From: Metabacillus kandeliae
Lineage (GTDB): Bacteria > Bacillota > Bacilli > Bacillales > Bacillaceae
Length of the DNA stretch: 64,000 nt
Direction of reading: 5' to 3'
NCBI RefSeq assembly: GCF_021166585.1
Contig: NZ_JAJOZE010000002.1
Coordinates: forward strand, 310,001-374,000
Shown here: one piece after another, positions 36,622 through 44,286 of the stretch
Layout: every line of letters begins with the position of its first letter
How positions within the stretch are numbered: the stretch's first letter is position 1
Made by a program: the position numbers and the translations under genes
The notes under the pieces: model-generated
Told to the model about the DNA's origin: nothing
What the model saw: only the letters and a program-made list of their open reading frames with translations
The model's database searches: none

Positions 36622-37043
36622 CAGAACGGAAGGTCATCATCACTAATATTGACCGACTGGCCGTCATTAGCAAATGGATCATCAGACTTTGCATTATTGC
36701 TGCTATTTTGTGAAGTATGATTAGCATTTTGTCCTGATTGCTCTTTCGGTGTTAGAAACTCCACAACGTTTGCAATTATTTTCGTTTTGTATTTCTTTTG
36801 GCCATCCTTTTCCCATGTATCAACTTCCAAATGACCGACAATGCCTATCTTTGAACCTTTCTTGCAATAATTGCTCGTATTTTCAGCGACTTTACCCCAC
36901 ACCTCAATCGGGAGGAAACTTGTCTTTTCCCGGTTAAACGGATTTGTTACCGCTAAGTTAAAACCGACCACGCATTTTCCATTTGGTGTGTAACGTGTTT
37001 CTAAATCTGTGCTTATATTTCCGATCAGCTGCACTGAATTCAC
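36621..37043 (-). CDS. ssb: Single-stranded DNA-binding protein
   Basis: A 140-residue SSB with an OB fold (NSVQLIGNISTDLETRYTPNGK...FNLAVTNPF...FLPIEVWGKVAENTSNYCKKGSKIGIVGHLEVDTW), a low-complexity linker and the acidic tip DDDLPF that recruits partner proteins. The GTG at 37043 follows AAGGGGA with good spacing and gives the canonical SSB N-terminus; the frame also stays open to an ATG at 37109 overlapping the upstream stop, which is a possible alternative. Confidence 0.9.
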   Translation of the reverse strand: MNSVQLIGNISTDLETRYTPNGKCVVGFNLAVTNPFNREKTSFLPIEVWGKVAENTSNYCKKGSKIGIVGHLEVDTWEKDGQKKYKTKIIANVVEFLTPKEQSGQNANHTSQNSSNNAKSDDPFANDGQSVNISDDDLPF

Positions 37044-37105
37044 TTTAGTTCCCCTTTTCGTTCGTATTGGTATTTTGCTAACATGATATATTGGAATAGT
37101 CTTGC

Positions 37106-37282
37106 TCATTCGTCTTTCCAGCCGTAAGCGTAGCCCCTGCGGATCAACACATCGTGACGTTTGCTGCATGCACTCTCTTCCTTGGCCTCTTTCTTCCCGG
37201 CCCCTTCTTCAAATATCGTGATGATCATGAGCTTTTCATTGTCGAATGTCCGGCCTGAGTGCTCAGTGACTCTTCTTCCCAT
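37106..37282 (-). CDS. Small hypothetical protein upstream of ssb
   Basis: A 58-residue basic protein (MGRRVTEHSGRTFDNEKLMI...RRGYAYGWKDE). The ATG at 37282 follows GGAG and overlaps the end of the HNH gene. No family is recognised. Confidence 0.45.
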   Translation of the reverse strand: MGRRVTEHSGRTFDNEKLMIITIFEEGAGKKEAKEESACSKRHDVLIRRGYAYGWKDE

Positions 37283-37763
37283 GCTCTTCACGCTCCATGA
37301 ACTTTTCAAAGGCTTGCTGAGTAGTGTTAGGGATTAGCCCCTCTTTGAAGAGATCGAACCTGTCTGCCCAGAAAAATTTTCCGTATATACTTTCACGTTC
37401 TGCCCTCAGACTGTCTGCGTATCTCCGGCTTTTATGAGCTTTCATGTGATGGGTTTTGCAGAGAGGAAGCAGGTTTCTGAATCCTCCCTTTCCACCTTGG
37501 GACCTGAATTTCAAATGATGCATTTCGATAGCCGGATTCTGGCATTCCGCACATGCTGCCCCGAACGCTTCAATTGCCCGATTGTATTCCTTCTTGGTGA
37601 TCTTGCTCCGCTCTTTCGCCTTTGGAACAGCTCGTCCTTTCATCATCAGAGGCTTTTTGCTCTTTTTCGGCTTCTTGACAATGAGCTTAGGCGTCTCTGG
37701 CTCTTTCCTTGGATGCTTCCCGATCTGTACGTCTTTTGGATAGGGATGAAATCCGAACATCAA
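37263..37763 (-). CDS. HNH endonuclease
   Basis: A 166-residue protein with a Lys-rich N-terminus and an HNH motif in residues 75-115: CAECQNPAIEMHHLKFRSQG, then FRNLLPLCKTHHMKAH, with a zinc site formed by two CxxC-type pairs. It lies in the replication region rather than next to the terminases, so a replication/recombination role or a homing role is equally possible. Confidence 0.8.
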   Translation of the reverse strand: MMFGFHPYPKDVQIGKHPRKEPETPKLIVKKPKKSKKPLMMKGRAVPKAKERSKITKKEYNRAIEAFGAACAECQNPAIEMHHLKFRSQGGKGGFRNLLPLCKTHHMKAHKSRRYADSLRAERESIYGKFFWADRFDLFKEGLIPNTTQQAFEKFMEREEHGKKSH

Positions 37764-38452
37764 AGGGCTGCCTTTAATGCTGCTTTAAAGATGCTCAGTG
37801 CCGCTGCGTCATAATCTCGGCTTGCCCTTTCTTCTTTACACCTACGCTCCCATGCTTCTGCGTGAGCTTCTGAGTCTCTTAGTTTGCGAGCCGAATCAGA
37901 TAAATTCTTTTGGAGAGATTCAATTACACCATCGTAATCCTGGGAGATCCTCGGTTTAGTCAATTCGGTTATCTTGGCTTCCAGCCTTCCGACAAGTTCA
38001 TCCCGTTCCATCAGCTGCATTTTCAAATTATTCATTAGGTTTGTATACTCAGCAATGCGATCGTTTTTCTCACCGATCTTCTGTCTAAGCAAATTGACTT
38101 CTTCATTCACAACCGGTTCTACTTTAGTCACCGGCGCTTCCTCAACAGGCTTCGGCTCGTCAGTTTTCGCCGCCTGCTGTTTCCAGGCTTTCGCTTTGTT
38201 GTAGAGAGTTGCTACACTACAACCAGCTTTGTCAGCGATTGCCTTCATCGTCATACCCTTTTCCTGCATAGATTGGAATTCTTCATACGTCATATACTTG
38301 GTTCCCCCTCGTTCTCCGTTTCGATATGCTGCAAGCTCTTCTTGTGAGAGCTGATAGGTCTTTACTGAGTTATCCCAATGATCTCTATGTCCCCTTCTCC
38401 CGAACTTCGGTGCGCCCGTCCGGGAGTTAGAGACCTTTGTAAATCGACTCAC
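37760..38452 (-). CDS. DNA-binding protein with HTH and coiled coil
   Basis: A 230-residue protein: charged N-terminus, helix-turn-helix at about 66-92 (MTMKAIADKAGCSVATLYNKAKAWK), a Pro/Glu linker and a long coiled coil (117-215). The GTG start overlaps the preceding TGA. The layout is similar to phage proteins that organise replication complexes; function not known. Confidence 0.6.
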   Translation of the reverse strand: MSRFTKVSNSRTGAPKFGRRGHRDHWDNSVKTYQLSQEELAAYRNGERGGTKYMTYEEFQSMQEKGMTMKAIADKAGCSVATLYNKAKAWKQQAAKTDEPKPVEEAPVTKVEPVVNEEVNLLRQKIGEKNDRIAEYTNLMNNLKMQLMERDELVGRLEAKITELTKPRISQDYDGVIESLQKNLSDSARKLRDSEAHAEAWERRCKEERASRDYDAAALSIFKAALKAAL

Positions 38453-38619
38453 TTACAAGCCTCCAGTAATGCTTCCAAATCATCCTCATATAGCCTGATG
38501 GCGATAGATGCGATGGCAGCTCCTGTATTGTTTCCTTGCTCCAAAAGGTTGTGCCTTCTCACATACAGCTTTGCAATCCGGTTGGTTAAAGCTGTGATTT
38601 TCATATCGTTAACCGACAT
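38449..38619 (-). CDS. Small hypothetical protein, 56 residues
   Basis: A helical protein (MSVNDMKITALTNRIAKLYV...) whose start overlaps the upstream gene by 11 nt and whose stop overlaps the downstream GTG. No family is recognised. Confidence 0.5.
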   Translation of the reverse strand: MSVNDMKITALTNRIAKLYVRRHNLLEQGNNTGAAIASIAIRLYEDDLEALLEACK

Positions 38620-38809
38620 TACGGACACCTCTTTCGTATTCGGATAGGTATTCGTTCATTTTGTTTTTGAATTTGTCTTGGAGGTAGTGGGAGAGCTTTT
38701 CTTCGCTATCCTCCATCTTCAGGACCTTTCTTTCAAAAACAAGGTATTCGATCACAAGCCGTAAGCTATGATGTTCAGCTGATTCCTTGTAGTAATCTCC
38801 TACAGTCAT
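38609..38809 (-). CDS. Small hypothetical protein, 66 residues
   Basis: A strongly charged helical protein (YKESAEHHSLRLVIEYLVFERKVLKMEDSEEKLSHYLQDKF). It overlaps the helicase stop by 4 nt. It could be a helicase-associated factor, but nothing in the sequence proves this. Confidence 0.5.
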   Translation of the reverse strand: MTVGDYYKESAEHHSLRLVIEYLVFERKVLKMEDSEEKLSHYLQDKFKNKMNEYLSEYERGVRNVG

Positions 38810-40107
38810 TTGTCGTGGTAGTGGTACAGGTTTTCGATTTTATTGATTTCCTTTTTGTACATGAGCTTTATATCTCCGACTTCTCCATCGCGGTTCTTCG
38901 CAATATCCACTTCAAGGCGGTCCCGGTTTTCATCTGTCGTTTCGTTGTAGTATTCATCCCGGTACAGCAGCATGATAATATCCGCATCCTGCTCAATGCT
39001 TCCGGATTCCCTCAGGTCGCTCATTAGTGGGCGTTTATCCTGCCTTGCCTCTACACCCCTTGATAACTGTGCAAGACAGATGACGGGGCATTTGAAGTCC
39101 TTAGCCATAGCTTTCAAATCTGCACTGATTTCTGTTACCTGTGCATGAGTGTTTCCTTTGTGATCTTGCGCCGGCCGGATCAGTGTTAGATAATCGATCA
39201 TCACAATGATTTTCCTGCCTGGATTGTCGTGTTGGATCTTCCTGAGGTTTGCCCGCATTTCTGAAACCTTCTGCTTTGAATTGTCGAAGATTTTTAAATC
39301 GATTTTTTCGAGTTTCCCCAAAGCCTCGATCCATCTATCTTTTTCTTCTTGATCCGTGTATTGATAAAGGTTTTTCAGCTTCATTCCGTTCACTTCGCTA
39401 AGTCGTGACAGCATTCTCTTAATCAAGCTGCTTGCGCTCATTTCCAGAGAAAAGATTACTGGTATAGCTCCGGTGCTCCCCGCATTAAGAGCCATATTTA
39501 AAGCGAAAGCTGTTTTCCCCATTGAAGGCCTTGCTCCGACTATCACCAAATCATTTTCTTGGAATCCGTCTGTCTTATTGTCCAGGGCAACGAAACCACT
39601 TGGTATTCCGCTTCTGCCGGGCGGCGTTTCCACAGTTGCAAGGTCATACATTTGCGAAAGATGCTCGCTGAGGTTGAATTGTTCCTGAACGCCTTCCTGT
39701 TCAATCTTGGAAAGGTTCTTGATCAGCTCCTGCACTTTATCCAGCGAGAGGTTGTCCAGTGTTGCCGTGATGCTCTCTTTCGACTTTTCCAGCTTCCATT
39801 GATTGAGGACCATCTTTTCATAAGATTTGAAGCCGTGGACAGAAGGGACGGTATTCTTTAATTCTTGAAGTCTCGTATTTCCTCCGACGAATAAGAATGC
39901 TCCATCGCCCATGTCGTCTTTAAGGGAAGCCCCGTCAATGGGATAGCCCTTTTTCTTAACGTTCTGCATAGCCTGAAAGATTTTTTGATTCGTCAGATCT
40001 TCAAAGTGTTCCGGTGTCAGCGATATTTCACCCAGGATCGAATTGTCTTTAAGGATCGACCCGAGAAGCATGTATTCTGCTTGTTCGTTCAATGAGCATT
40101 CCCCCAA
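38806..40107 (-). CDS. Replicative DNA helicase, DnaB-like
   Basis: A 433-residue RecA-fold hexameric helicase. The N-terminal DnaB domain (NEQAEYMLLGSILKDN...) precedes the linker, and Walker A GARPSMGKT is at 191-199. IVMIDYLTLI (Walker B), ICLAQLSRGVEARQDKRPLMSDLRESGSIEQDADIIM and the arginine-finger region are all present. It unwinds DNA at the phage fork. It overlaps the initiator gene by 19 nt. Confidence 0.92.
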   Translation of the reverse strand: MGECSLNEQAEYMLLGSILKDNSILGEISLTPEHFEDLTNQKIFQAMQNVKKKGYPIDGASLKDDMGDGAFLFVGGNTRLQELKNTVPSVHGFKSYEKMVLNQWKLEKSKESITATLDNLSLDKVQELIKNLSKIEQEGVQEQFNLSEHLSQMYDLATVETPPGRSGIPSGFVALDNKTDGFQENDLVIVGARPSMGKTAFALNMALNAGSTGAIPVIFSLEMSASSLIKRMLSRLSEVNGMKLKNLYQYTDQEEKDRWIEALGKLEKIDLKIFDNSKQKVSEMRANLRKIQHDNPGRKIIVMIDYLTLIRPAQDHKGNTHAQVTEISADLKAMAKDFKCPVICLAQLSRGVEARQDKRPLMSDLRESGSIEQDADIIMLLYRDEYYNETTDENRDRLEVDIAKNRDGEVGDIKLMYKKEINKIENLYHYHDK

Positions 40108-40856
40108 AACTGTTCAAGTACACCGCCGCCACTTTCGCTTCTTCTCGGCTGCTTTTTAGGTTCTTCATCTGCTTTCAAAGCCTTCTGGAGACGTTCATCA
40201 AACTTGTTGTTAAAAAGAGTTGAGGGCTGCAGGTAGTCATCACCTTTGTTTCCGTTATTAAAGGTTTTTCCTTTCCAGTGTTCACAGCAGTAATCAATGA
40301 CAAGAAGAAGATCTTCTTTCGAGAAGTTTTCGTTTAACCTTGCATTGATGAACTCCCTCGTTTTCTTGGTTGTGCTTTTGAAGTTCGTACCGGCTTTTTC
40401 ATTCAGGTGATTAATCACGACGGCATATATATTTTCATTCTTATCATTCTTTACATTCTTGTTTGTGTGTTTTTGTGTCGCTTCCGTGTCGTTATCGTGA
40501 TGTTTCTCCGTCGTTTTTTCTTCATCACCACACTGATAAAAGTCATATTTATCAACGGTTATGACCGTCTTTTTCGTGTCGCTTTTTACAGTTATCATTC
40601 CATCGTTTTCCAGCAATCCTAAAAACTGTTTAACTTTCGTGTTGCTCCATCCCCATCGATCACACAGCTGACGAATTGAGGTGATGGTCGAGCCTCTTTT
40701 TACTTCCAGAAGTTCACTGCCGAGCAGCACTTTATTGTCTTTGTGATTTACTTCGAGCAGGAGATCCACCCAAGCTTCAAACTTGGAGAAGGTTCTCTTC
40801 TCCTGATAAAGCCAGTTGGATCTCACTTCCCGATGTAACTTTATCCACCCCTGCAA
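40089..40856 (-). CDS. Phage replication initiator, DnaD-like
   Basis: A 255-residue protein with an N-terminal winged helix (GWIKLHREVRSNWLY...TSIRQLCDRWGWSNTKVKQFLGLLENDGMITV) and a conserved phage C-terminal domain (FKSTTKKTREFINARLNENFSKEDLLLVIDYCCEHWKG...YLQPSTLFN). The pair initiator-helicase is the usual replication module of Bacillus temperate phages; the origin often lies within or beside the initiator gene. TTG start after AGGTGATCAA. Confidence 0.82.
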   Translation of the reverse strand: MQGWIKLHREVRSNWLYQEKRTFSKFEAWVDLLLEVNHKDNKVLLGSELLEVKRGSTITSIRQLCDRWGWSNTKVKQFLGLLENDGMITVKSDTKKTVITVDKYDFYQCGDEEKTTEKHHDNDTEATQKHTNKNVKNDKNENIYAVVINHLNEKAGTNFKSTTKKTREFINARLNENFSKEDLLLVIDYCCEHWKGKTFNNGNKGDDYLQPSTLFNNKFDERLQKALKADEEPKKQPRRSESGGGVLEQFWGNAH

Positions 40857-40920
40857 TTGATCACCTACTTTTTTCGAAAAAGGATGAATATTTTTCTGTA
40901 AAATGTGGTATACTGATTAC

Positions 40921-40981
40921 AACTTAATTTAAACGAGCGAATTTCTTGGCCTGACGTCTGCAAACGTTAGGCCTTTTTCTT
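40921..40981 (+). ncRNA. Possible short phage RNA on the plus strand
   Basis: An extended -10 promoter (TGGTATACT, 40906-40914) is followed after about 35 nt by a strong terminator hairpin (GCCTGACGT with ACGTTAGGC, 40949-40972) and a T-rich run. The predicted RNA of about 60 nt has no open frame. It lies divergent from the initiator gene, in the place where small antisense or replication-control RNAs are often found. Confidence 0.4.
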
Positions 40982-41029
40982 TGCAGATGACACTTTGTAC
41001 CACCTCCTTAAAGCCATCAAAGCTACACA

Positions 41030-41176
41030 TCAAGCGCCTTTGACTGTCTTATGTAAGATCATGGTGATATAAGCGCTTTTAGAGATTCCTAGCTTTGTGG
41101 CCTCCGCAGTGATCTTGTCATGAAGCTCACAGCTCATACGAAGTGAATAACTTATTTTTTTGTCATCTTTAGTCAT
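41030..41176 (-). CDS. Ribbon-helix-helix regulator, 48 residues
   Basis: MTKDDKKISYSLRMSCELHDKIT followed by AEATKLGISKSAYITMILHK is a short Arc/CopG-type ribbon-helix-helix protein: one beta strand and two helices. A near-consensus promoter (TTGACG-N17-TATAAT) lies upstream, with GTGACGTCA copies at the -35 region and in the leader that look like its operators. It is divergent from a second gene of the same fold. Confidence 0.7.
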   Translation of the reverse strand: MTKDDKKISYSLRMSCELHDKITAEATKLGISKSAYITMILHKTVKGA

Positions 41177-41180
41177 CAAT

Positions 41181-41281
41181 GTGACGTCACCCCCATATAC
41201 TCATTATAGTCTATATCATCCGTGACGTCAAATGTCTTTACAAGTCATTATTAATGTTTTATAATGGTGCCAAATGACACC
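41181..41281. promoter_or_regulatory. Back-to-back promoters with operator repeats
   Basis: Minus strand: TTGACG (41231-41226), 17-nt spacer, TATAAT (41208-41203). Plus strand: TTTACA (41237-41242), 17-nt spacer, TATAAT (41260-41265). GTGACGTCA occurs at 41181-41189 and 41222-41230. The near-palindrome GGTGCCAAATGACACC (41266-41281) covers the plus-strand start point. This is a complete two-way control region between two ribbon-helix-helix genes. Confidence 0.7.
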
Positions 41282-41299
41282 ACAAAGGAGCGATTAATA

Positions 41300-41449
41300 A
41301 TGAGCGATCAAAAACGATTTACTCTTAGAATGGATCCAGAACTATTTGAAACCATCAAGAAACGTGCGGAAGAAAACAAACGATCAGTAGCAAAAGAAAT
41401 AGAACATTTACTCGAAAATCATCTTAAAGAAGAGAGCCAAGATAAGTAA
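41300..41449 (+). CDS. Arc-like ribbon-helix-helix DNA-binding protein
   Basis: A 49-residue protein (QKRFTLRMDPELFETIKKRA, then KRSVAKEIEHLLENHL) close in plan to the Arc/Mnt repressors of phage P22. ATG after AAAGGAG. It is transcribed opposite to the lytic operon from its own strong promoter, together with the next gene. Confidence 0.78.
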   Translation: MSDQKRFTLRMDPELFETIKKRAEENKRSVAKEIEHLLENHLKEESQDK

Positions 41450-41497
41450 TGCTTTGTTGATGTGTTACACAAACCTATAAAAAAGGAGTGAATACAA

Positions 41498-41698
41498 ATG
41501 GCACATGTAAGGCCAAACTGCAAAAACCCTTCTACATCTATTTCTTGGGATGAAAACATTCTGTCTATGGTTGATGACTTCCGTTTTGAGAACCGGATCG
41601 ACAACCGTAGTGCTGCTGTTCAAAAGCTTGTCCGTATGGGACTGAAATACCAGGCATTGTTAGAAAAGAAGCGTGAAAGAGAACTGGCCCGAGGGTGA
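41498..41698 (+). CDS. Second ribbon-helix-helix protein, 66 residues
   Basis: CKNPSTSISWDENILSMVDDFRFEN followed by NRSAAVQKLVRMGLKYQALLEKK fits a ribbon-helix-helix fold with a longer C-terminal helix. AAGGAGTG ribosome binding site. It forms an operon of two with the Arc-like gene and is followed by a terminator. Confidence 0.65.
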   Translation: MAHVRPNCKNPSTSISWDENILSMVDDFRFENRIDNRSAAVQKLVRMGLKYQALLEKKRERELARG

Positions 41699-41714
41699 TC
41701 GTATAAGATCATCC
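41693..41714 (+). terminator. Terminator of the ribbon-helix-helix operon
   Basis: GGTGATC and GATCATC pair around GTATAA and are followed by TTATTTTTTT. The stem overlaps the stop codon of the 66-residue gene. Confidence 0.7.
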
Positions 41715-41722
41715 TTATTTTT

Positions 41723-41869
41723 TTACATTGTCTTTGCGTCAGCTAATGCCATGTTCCAAGATGTGCCGCAACCACATTTAAACTGCACTCTTACTCCCCT
41801 GATCTTCTGAGTGTAAGTAGTGTATTTGCAGTTCGGGCAAAATGCTGTGTACACTCTCCCAGCGATCAT
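41723..41869 (-). CDS. Small zinc-ribbon protein
   Basis: A 48-residue protein with CPNCKYTTYTQ and FKCGCGTSW, two cysteine pairs suited to bind one zinc ion. The ATG overlaps the TGA of the upstream gene. Small zinc ribbons like this are common in early phage operons; function unknown. Confidence 0.6.
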   Translation of the reverse strand: MIAGRVYTAFCPNCKYTTYTQKIRGVRVQFKCGCGTSWNMALADAKTM

Positions 41870-42180
41870 GCCATCACCTCCTTTTTCTTCAGTTCCTGTA
41901 GCCGCCGCCTGACTGATTGCGGTGTTCTGGCTAACAGAGAATCAGATATTTCTTGATAGCTGTAACCCTGCTTTCTACCGACAATGACTATTTCATCCTC
42001 TTCTGGAGTCCAAGGCCGCTTGTAATTAAACGGCCTCTCCATCCAGACATCTTTTACCTTTTCCACGTAGAAATGCTCTCCGCACAAAGGGCAATAGATC
42101 CTCTTCCGTTCCGTTGAGACAGCGAAATCTTGATCGCAGTCCCGGCACCAGAAGAACGTGTATGGCTTTTTCTTTGGCAT
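41866..42180 (-). CDS. Zinc-ribbon and Myb/HTH protein
   Basis: A 104-residue protein from the ATG at 42180 (GAGGAGA upstream; the frame continues further 5'). CRDCDQDFAVSTERKRIYCPLCGEHF forms a zinc ribbon, and RPWTPEEDEIVIVGRKQGYSYQEISDSLLARTPQSVRRRLQEL is a SANT/Myb-like helix-turn-helix. A DNA-binding regulator is likely. Confidence 0.65.
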   Translation of the reverse strand: MPKKKPYTFFWCRDCDQDFAVSTERKRIYCPLCGEHFYVEKVKDVWMERPFNYKRPWTPEEDEIVIVGRKQGYSYQEISDSLLARTPQSVRRRLQELKKKEVMA

Positions 42181-42404
42181 TACTGCTTTCTCCTCATTTT
42201 CACCATGTATTTTTCGGAATACTGGATGCCTTGAAAATCCTCTACGCTGCGGCCCCTGCGCTTCCCTGATGATTTCCATTCCTTATGGGAGCAGCGGATT
42301 GTGGCATAAGGGGCTACGCATTCGTAGCCCTGTTTTTCTTTCTCCAGAATCACTTGGAACAGTTCCTTTTTATGCAGGCGCTGCAGGATGATGGTTTCAA
42401 ACAT
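42180..42404 (-). CDS. Hypothetical phage protein, 74 residues
   Basis: A protein with YECVAPYATIRCSHKEWKSSGKRRGRS and a basic C-terminus. The stop overlaps the next start (TAATG). The ATG at 42404 is chosen over a TTG at 42416; neither has a strong ribosome binding site. No family is recognised. Confidence 0.45.
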   Translation of the reverse strand: MFETIILQRLHKKELFQVILEKEKQGYECVAPYATIRCSHKEWKSSGKRRGRSVEDFQGIQYSEKYMVKMRRKQ

Positions 42405-42816
42405 GGACTGGGTCAAGTAGTTCTGGATTTTCGTAAATGTTGCCGACCACTTCCGCTTCCATTGTTTGCAATGATGAGGGTTTGATCATCATCGTTTTAC
42501 CTTTTATATCACGGATCCTGTAGCCAATATTGCTAGAGCTTTTCCAGTGCTCCACAACAGATAATTTATTTTTATAAATTGTGTCAGGCCCATTCATATA
42601 ATCAGTTTTGGAATAGTCAACAATTTTCAGTTTCAAAATATCTCCAGTGAAAATCATCTTGGCATTAACATCTTCGAGACCAACAAATTGCATCATTGGA
42701 GAACATTTCGGTGTAGTTTCCCATTTGTGCCAAATTAAATCGGTTCTCATATTTTCCTCTTGGTAAATCATACTTTCCGTTATTTCGTGGTCATAGAAAC
42801 GAAATCGTAGTAACAA
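42397..42816 (-). CDS. YopX-family phage protein
   Basis: A 139-residue protein with the YopX plan: an N-terminal RFRFYDHEITESMIY strand, MQFVGLEDVNAKMIFTGDILKL in the middle, and VVGNIYENPELL near the end. The family is common in prophages of Gram-positive bacteria (named after an SP-beta gene); its function is not known. Confidence 0.75.
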   Translation of the reverse strand: MLLRFRFYDHEITESMIYQEENMRTDLIWHKWETTPKCSPMMQFVGLEDVNAKMIFTGDILKLKIVDYSKTDYMNGPDTIYKNKLSVVEHWKSSSNIGYRIRDIKGKTMMIKPSSLQTMEAEVVGNIYENPELLDPVHV

Positions 42817-42828
42817 TTGAATCCCCCC

Positions 42829-43089
42829 TTAATTCAACCCGAGCACAGCCGGTAACACGATCACCACAGCTGCTAATGAGACGCCCACAAAGCCCATAAA
42901 CCAGTTAAACTTGCTTTCCTTGACATTTCCATCGGCATCCACTGAAAAGCTCTCTCCTGAGGCATTCAGGCGGTTTATCACGCTTTCTATGTAAGTAGGG
43001 TCTAAGTTGTAGCGTGAAGCGATTTCTTGGAGTGAAGTGGTACGCTTGGCTTTGATATATTTTGAGATTGATAGCTGCAGCTGTGTCAT
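42829..43089 (-). CDS. HTH protein with C-terminal membrane anchor
   Basis: An 86-residue protein: winged-helix-like segment (TTSLQEIASRYNLDPTYIESVINRLNASGESF) followed by one transmembrane helix (WFMGFVGVSLAAVVIVLPAVLG). A membrane-tethered DNA-binding protein is unusual for a phage early gene. ATG overlaps the stop of the small gene upstream. Confidence 0.55.
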   Translation of the reverse strand: MTQLQLSISKYIKAKRTTSLQEIASRYNLDPTYIESVINRLNASGESFSVDADGNVKESKFNWFMGFVGVSLAAVVIVLPAVLGLN

Positions 43090-43181
43090 GGTGTGCCGCC
43101 CTCCCTTGCACCAATAAACAGAGCCAGTGTCATTGCTCCCAGTGGCCCTCCGATCAGTAAGCCAGCAGTAAATATCAGCAT
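43086..43181 (-). CDS. Very small membrane peptide, 31 residues
   Basis: MLIFTAGLLIGGPLGAMTLALFIGA followed by a short polar end: one transmembrane helix. AGGAGGA lies 6 nt upstream and the TGA overlaps the next ATG, so translation is likely. Confidence 0.5.
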   Translation of the reverse strand: MLIFTAGLLIGGPLGAMTLALFIGAREGGTP

Positions 43182-43193
43182 GATCTTCCTCCT

Positions 43194-43292
43194 TTACAGA
43201 GAGCCCTTAGGCTCCCCGTTAAGCATTTTCAATTCACCGGTAGATCCTTTTCCGTTCCTAAAGCCAATGACTTCAATACAATTTTTCTGCAC
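43194..43292 (-). CDS. Possible small protein, 32 residues
   Basis: A GTG-started frame (QKNCIEVIGFRNGKGSTGEL...) with coding-like composition but no clear ribosome binding site. Confidence 0.25.
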   Translation of the reverse strand: MQKNCIEVIGFRNGKGSTGELKMLNGEPKGSL

Positions 43293-43316
43293 ATTTAATA
43301 TTCCATCGGTCGGGGA

Positions 43317-43397
43317 TTAAATGAGGACATTCCCTTTCATGTTGATATATCGAAGCAATTCACATGTTTCGTCGTTATGTTTGACATAGATTTTCAC
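43317..43397 (-). CDS. Possible small protein, 26 residues
   Basis: A GTG-started frame (KIYVKHNDETCELLRYI...) with GGGGAG 6 nt upstream. It overlaps nothing important and fits the closely packed operon. Confidence 0.3.
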   Translation of the reverse strand: MKIYVKHNDETCELLRYINMKGNVLI

Positions 43398-43398
43398 G

Positions 43399-43503
43399 TC
43401 AGGCTCCCCGTTTCACTTCTTTTTTTAGTTGCTGCAGCCATTCGATACCGCGGTCGAGCTTTTCTAAGATCTGATCAACTTGCTCTTTGGTGTATGGTTT
43501 CAT
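43399..43503 (-). CDS. Small coiled-coil protein, 34 residues
   Basis: MKPYTKEQVDQILEKLDRGI followed by a basic helix; GGAGG is 10 nt upstream and the ATG overlaps the Erf-like stop. Function unknown. Confidence 0.45.
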   Translation of the reverse strand: MKPYTKEQVDQILEKLDRGIEWLQQLKKEVKRGA

Positions 43504-44147
43504 GCTGATTTTTCCTCCTTGGCCTTGGTGATCCAGGACTCGAGCTTTCCGATCGCATCCTCAGCTGATTGAGCCGTAAGTTTTGTAACATCATTGACTT
43601 TGAGAGCAGCGTAAACGTCCTTATCTGCTTTGCCCCTTAGTTTTGCAAACTCCAAAACTTTAGTTTTCAAGGTGCCGATCTGCTCGGTAGATATGGTGTC
43701 AGGTTTGCGGTAGGACTCCGCTTTCTCCTGGAATGCATCCGGATCATCTTTGTCAGTAGCGATATTGAATGTTTTGAGCATGTAATACTTCTCAGCGTAC
43801 GTTAGAGCCTTTCCAACGCCCTTTTCGGCATTATCTACACCTTGGCCGTACCATGTGCTTACAAACGTTTCTGAGGGATTATCCGCATTAATCCAAGTGA
43901 ACTCAATTTCAAGCTCCGTCATGTATTCCTTTTTGCCTTTATCCGTCTTTCCTTCGATCAAATTGTGAGCGATTACTTTGGGAAGAAGCATCACGCCAAG
44001 TTCATCCATTTTTGCACGAACAGAAGCTAATACCTGAGAACTTCCTGTGTATTGGTACTGATGGCCCTGTGACTCCTTCTTCAAATAAGGAACTGACTTG
44101 CGAACCTCAACAAGCTTCTGGAACAAATTCAGCTTTGCTTCAGACAT
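43500..44147 (-). CDS. ERF-family single-strand annealing protein
   Basis: A 215-residue recombinase of the ERF superfamily: KLVEVRKSVPYLKKESQGHQYQYTGSSQVLASVRAKMDELGVMLLP, then TWYGQGVDNAEKGVGKALTYAEKYYMLKTFNI. Such proteins anneal complementary single strands and help circularise phage DNA, as Erf does in P22. The C-terminal tail probably contacts SSB. ATG at 44147 follows GGAGGT. Confidence 0.88.
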   Translation of the reverse strand: MSEAKLNLFQKLVEVRKSVPYLKKESQGHQYQYTGSSQVLASVRAKMDELGVMLLPKVIAHNLIEGKTDKGKKEYMTELEIEFTWINADNPSETFVSTWYGQGVDNAEKGVGKALTYAEKYYMLKTFNIATDKDDPDAFQEKAESYRKPDTISTEQIGTLKTKVLEFAKLRGKADKDVYAALKVNDVTKLTAQSAEDAIGKLESWITKAKEEKSA

Positions 44148-44286
44148 ACGACTCAACCTCCCTGATTTCTACCTGTGAACCAGTGCTGCGCCATTCATTC
44201 ACAATGGCGAATGGAATTTCTCGCACACCCTGACCGACAGCGATGAAGAACCGGTTATCGGCTTGGTAGACAATGATGCTATTCAT
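44140..44286 (-). CDS. Small hypothetical protein upstream of the Erf-like gene
   Basis: A 48-residue beta-rich protein (MNSIIVYQADNRFFIAVGQGVREIPF...) with AGGAGGT upstream. It overlaps both neighbours by 8 nt. Confidence 0.5.
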   Translation of the reverse strand: MNSIIVYQADNRFFIAVGQGVREIPFAIVNEWRSTGSQVEIREVESYV

